From the NCBI GenBank assembly GCA_037440525.1, contig JBBITW010000161.1, positions 1-7,913 of the forward strand: DNA of 7,913 nucleotides. Direction: 5' to 3'. A program made the translations under genes and the position numbers. Source of the stretch: JBBITW01 sp037440525. GTDB taxonomy: Bacteria; Desulfobacterota; BSN033; UBA1163. Of the stretch, positions 6,129 through 7,913 are shown piece after piece (within the stretch, counting starts at the first letter, position 1; each line of letters starts with the position of its first letter). The notes under the pieces are model-generated. The model searched no databases. It saw nothing but the letters and a program-made list of their open reading frames with translations, and was not told the origin of the DNA.

Positions 6129-6154
6129 TAGGGGCACATTGTAATGTGCCCCTA
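6129..6154 (+). repeat. Perfect 12-bp inverted repeat (hairpin) between binding-protein and ATPase genes
   Basis: TAGGGGCACATT (6129-6140) and AATGTGCCCCTA (6143-6154) are exact reverse complements separated by GT. In RNA this makes a strong hairpin with a small loop. It is followed by ATTTGCATT rather than a proper U-run, so it is a poor intrinsic terminator. Likely roles are a 3'-end stabiliser that raises binding-protein mRNA relative to the ATPase and permeases, partial attenuation, or one copy of a dispersed REP-like palindrome. From memory, GGGGCAC/GTGCCCC palindromes of this style recur in several bacterial genomes. The rest of the 125-base gap (6072-6196) is AT-rich and shows no convincing promoter. 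Confidence 0.75.
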
Positions 6155-6196
6155 TTTGCATTAAAATAATTTTATTCGAGGTAGAAAATTTCAAAT

Positions 6197-6991
6197 ATGA
6201 TTGTATTGGAAGTTAAAAATTTAGAAAAGGTTTATACACTGGATGAGGTTGGCCTTTCCAAGGTGGAAGCGCTGAAGAATATAAATATGACTGTTAATAA
6301 GGGAGAATTTATCTCCATTGTAGGTCCAAGTGGTTGTGGCAAAAGTACTCTTTTTGGAATTATACGTCGTCTGGTAGAAAGCACTTCAGGCGACGTAGTT
6401 ATAAAGGGTGAGAGGATAAAGGGACCACATCCTGCGATAGGTATGGTTTTTCAGGAAGACTCTGCTTTTCCATGGTTGACAACAATCGAAAATGTTGAGT
6501 TCGGGCTAAGGATGTGTGGAGTCAATAAGGGGGAGAGACGTTCGAGGGCAAAATATATGATTGAGCTTGTGGGTCTTTCAGGATTTGAGAATCATTATCC
6601 AGGTGAGCTCTCAGGTGGTATGAGACAGCGAGTAGCTATCGCGAGGACTTTAGTTATGGATCCTGAGATCATTCTTATGGATGAACCATTTGGAGCACTG
6701 GATGAACAGACAAGGGTGATACTTGGTGAGGAGCTTCTTCAAATCTGGGAAAAGATCGGAGCAACAATCCTCTTTATTACCCACAGCATAAGTGAGGCGG
6801 TTATGCTTTCAGATAGGATTTTTATAATGTCAGGACGCCCCGGAACATTTAAAAGGATGATCAATGTGGATATACCAAGACCAAGGAGTTCCTTTACTAT
6901 TTCAACAGAAAGATTTGGTGAGATTACAGGAGAGATCTGGAAAGAGTTAAAGGAAGAGGCAACAAGAGGGATGAAAATAAAGATTCAGTGA
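6197..6991 (+). CDS. NitT/TauT-type ABC transporter ATP-binding protein
   Basis: This 264-residue cytoplasmic ATPase energises the importer. All nucleotide-binding motifs are intact: Walker A GPSGCGKST (43-51), Q-loop Q86 in MVFQED, signature LSGGMRQR (138-145), Walker B IILMDEP (158-164), D-loop GALDEQ (166-171) and switch His196 in FITHS. FQEDSAFPW after the Q-loop and the tail near RPG...DIPRPR (214-230) are typical of the SsuB/TauB/NrtD-like group. The start ATG 6197 has only GAGGT 14 bases upstream, a weak placement suggesting lower translation than the binding protein. It is separated from the binding-protein gene by the hairpin-containing gap, and its end overlaps the permease by GTGA if that start is used. 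Confidence 0.93.
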   Translation: MIVLEVKNLEKVYTLDEVGLSKVEALKNINMTVNKGEFISIVGPSGCGKSTLFGIIRRLVESTSGDVVIKGERIKGPHPAIGMVFQEDSAFPWLTTIENVEFGLRMCGVNKGERRSRAKYMIELVGLSGFENHYPGELSGGMRQRVAIARTLVMDPEIILMDEPFGALDEQTRVILGEELLQIWEKIGATILFITHSISEAVMLSDRIFIMSGRPGTFKRMINVDIPRPRSSFTISTERFGEITGEIWKELKEEATRGMKIKIQ

Positions 6992-7806
6992 TTGGAATTG
7001 GGGAAACAATATACATGAATAGAGGAAGAAGAGTTAAAATAGCGAGATGGTCTATCCTTCTTGGGATTTGGATTTGCCTGGAGTTTATTGCCAGGGCAGG
7101 AATATTAAGCAGATCAACTCTAATCCCCATCTCGGAGATGTTTCTTAGGCTTTGGAAGTTTTTTATTACAGGGGAGATACCTGCCCGATTCCTTAAGGAT
7201 TCTTCAGTCGCTTCAAACTTCCTCATGACCTTTTGTGAGATTCTTTTGAGCTTCTCCTTTGCTGTAGTTTTAGGTTTTCCCATCGGTATCCTTCTCTGGA
7301 GATTTAAATCTTTAGCACAGATTCTAAACCCATACCTGATATCCTATTATGCCATTCCAATTTTTGCCCTCTATCCTCTTTTTGTGGCTATATTTGGGAT
7401 TGGGATACTTCCTATTGTTTTGATGGGATGGCTATTTTCGATAGTTGCGATTATCATCAACACAACCACAGGTTTTGAAAACGTGGATAAGGAGATCTAT
7501 CCAAAGGTTGGCAAAGGATTAAGACTTTCACCTTTAAAGATTTTTCTTTGGATTTATCTGCCAGCGGCTACCCCCCATATCTTTACCGGATTAAAACTGG
7601 GATTCATTTATTCACTTATAGGGGTTATTGCTTCTGAATTTATTATATCAACAAAGGGCCTTGGCCATCTCGTAGCATTTAGTTACTCTTCATTTGATAC
7701 AGAGAATATGTATGCCTCAATGCTATTGATAGTCCTAATAGCCATTTTAATCAATGGCCTTCTTATGCGGATAGAGGCCTGGTTTTATGGTAGAAGGACA
7801 AGATGA
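6988..7806 (+). CDS. NitT/TauT-type ABC transporter permease (first)
   Basis: This inner-membrane permease has about six hydrophobic segments: roughly 21-38, 77-104, 116-138, 141-159, 197-220 and 241-260, counted from the GTG start. The cytoplasmic EAA-type loop that contacts the ATPase is visible around 168-192, with the conserved G and the ending IYLPAATP, although the EAA residues themselves are degenerate (EIYPKVGKG). The start is uncertain. GTG 6988 overlaps the ATPase stop as GTGA and would give 272 residues. ATG 7015, in frame with GGGGA ten bases upstream, gives 263 residues and a more usual short cytoplasmic N-terminus. Neither has a strong ribosome binding site. The 3' end overlaps the next permease by ATGA. 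Confidence 0.88.
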   Translation: MIGIGETIYMNRGRRVKIARWSILLGIWICLEFIARAGILSRSTLIPISEMFLRLWKFFITGEIPARFLKDSSVASNFLMTFCEILLSFSFAVVLGFPIGILLWRFKSLAQILNPYLISYYAIPIFALYPLFVAIFGIGILPIVLMGWLFSIVAIIINTTTGFENVDKEIYPKVGKGLRLSPLKIFLWIYLPAATPHIFTGLKLGFIYSLIGVIASEFIISTKGLGHLVAFSYSSFDTENMYASMLLIVLIAILINGLLMRIEAWFYGRRTR

Positions 7807-7913
7807 AAATTAGAATTAAAAGACTCATATTTATTCAACTCGGAATATTTTTTATTCCTATTCTTATAATAGGTGTGTGGCAGTTAGGAAGTATAATATT
7901 CGGGCAGCTCATT
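7803..7913 (+). CDS. Second ABC transporter permease, N-terminal fragment (runs off the window)
   Basis: ATG 7803 overlaps the first permease's TGA (ATGA) and has AAGGA four bases upstream. The 37 codons present encode a basic start (MKIRIKRL) and then a strongly hydrophobic segment, IFFIPILIIGVWQLGSIIF, as expected for the first membrane helix of a NitT/TauT permease. Position and overlap suggest the partner of a heterodimeric channel. The family assignment rests mainly on context because only the first helix is visible. Confidence 0.7.
   Translation, partial: MKIRIKRLIFIQLGIFFIPILIIGVWQLGSIIFGQLI

Noticed and set aside
6129..6165. Intrinsic terminator after the binding-protein gene
   Set aside because: The hairpin is strong, but it is followed by ATTTGCATTAAAAT rather than a run of U, so full termination is doubtful; recorded as an inverted repeat instead.
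6156..6187. Promoter for the ATPase gene (TTGCAT ... TAGAAA)
   Set aside because: The boxes are poor and the spacing is 20 bases; nothing distinguishes them from the AT-rich background.
6924..7283. Minus-strand 119-codon open frame
   Set aside because: It is antisense to the ATPase end and permease start; the hydrophobic runs reflect the complementary strand of membrane-helix codons.
1..7913. CRISPR array, tRNA/rRNA gene, riboswitch, insertion sequence or phage element
   Set aside because: No tandem spaced repeats, cloverleaf-like segments, transposase motifs or conserved RNA structure were seen; the window is almost fully coding on one strand.

Overview
The window is a compact plus-strand gene cluster from a moderately AT-rich bacterium. 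Arg codons are mostly AGG/AGA, ATA is used freely for Ile, and Shine-Dalgarno sites are clear. Gene spacing and the NitT/TauT-type importer fit an anaerobic Desulfobacterota-like or deep-branching bacterium, but no phylogenetic marker is present, so this placement is a weak inference.

Layout: (1) the last codons of an unidentified upstream gene (1-53). (2) Five tightly packed metabolic genes (86-5031): an HMGL-like/LeuA-type synthase, a beta-decarboxylating isocitrate/isopropylmalate-type dehydrogenase, the large and small subunits of an aconitase-family hydro-lyase (LeuC/LeuD type), and an isocitrate lyase/PEP-mutase-superfamily lyase. (3) Two bases later, a NitT/TauT-type (NMT1-like) substrate-binding protein with a twin-arginine-like signal (5034-6071). 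(4) A 125-base gap holding a perfect 12-bp inverted repeat. (5) The ABC ATPase (6197-6991), a permease (about 6988-7806), and the first 37 codons of a second permease that runs off the end.

The first four metabolic genes look at first like leuA-leuB-leuC-leuD, but the details argue against leucine synthesis. The synthase lacks the C-terminal leucine-sensing domain and has lost the His residues of the usual H-E-S-G-I-H motif. The dehydrogenase has the R-E-N-T-E motif of isocitrate/homoisocitrate enzymes and a K-Y pair like that of NADP-dependent isocitrate dehydrogenase. The LeuD-like subunit has an unusual Y-L-T-R specificity loop. A Cys-containing carbon-carbon lyase and an importer are appended to the set.

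Taken together, the enzymes form a set equivalent to citrate synthase, aconitase, isocitrate dehydrogenase and isocitrate lyase, acting on an unknown substituted malate or succinate. Synthase plus isomerase would make (or unmake) a 2-hydroxy-3-substituted dicarboxylate or tricarboxylate. That compound could then be oxidatively decarboxylated by the dehydrogenase or split by the lyase. The aconitase-type hydratase plus lyase pair also recalls the dimethylmaleate hydratase/2,3-dimethylmalate lyase end of nicotinate fermentation. The importer probably brings in the substrate or a precursor. The substrate cannot be named from sequence alone.
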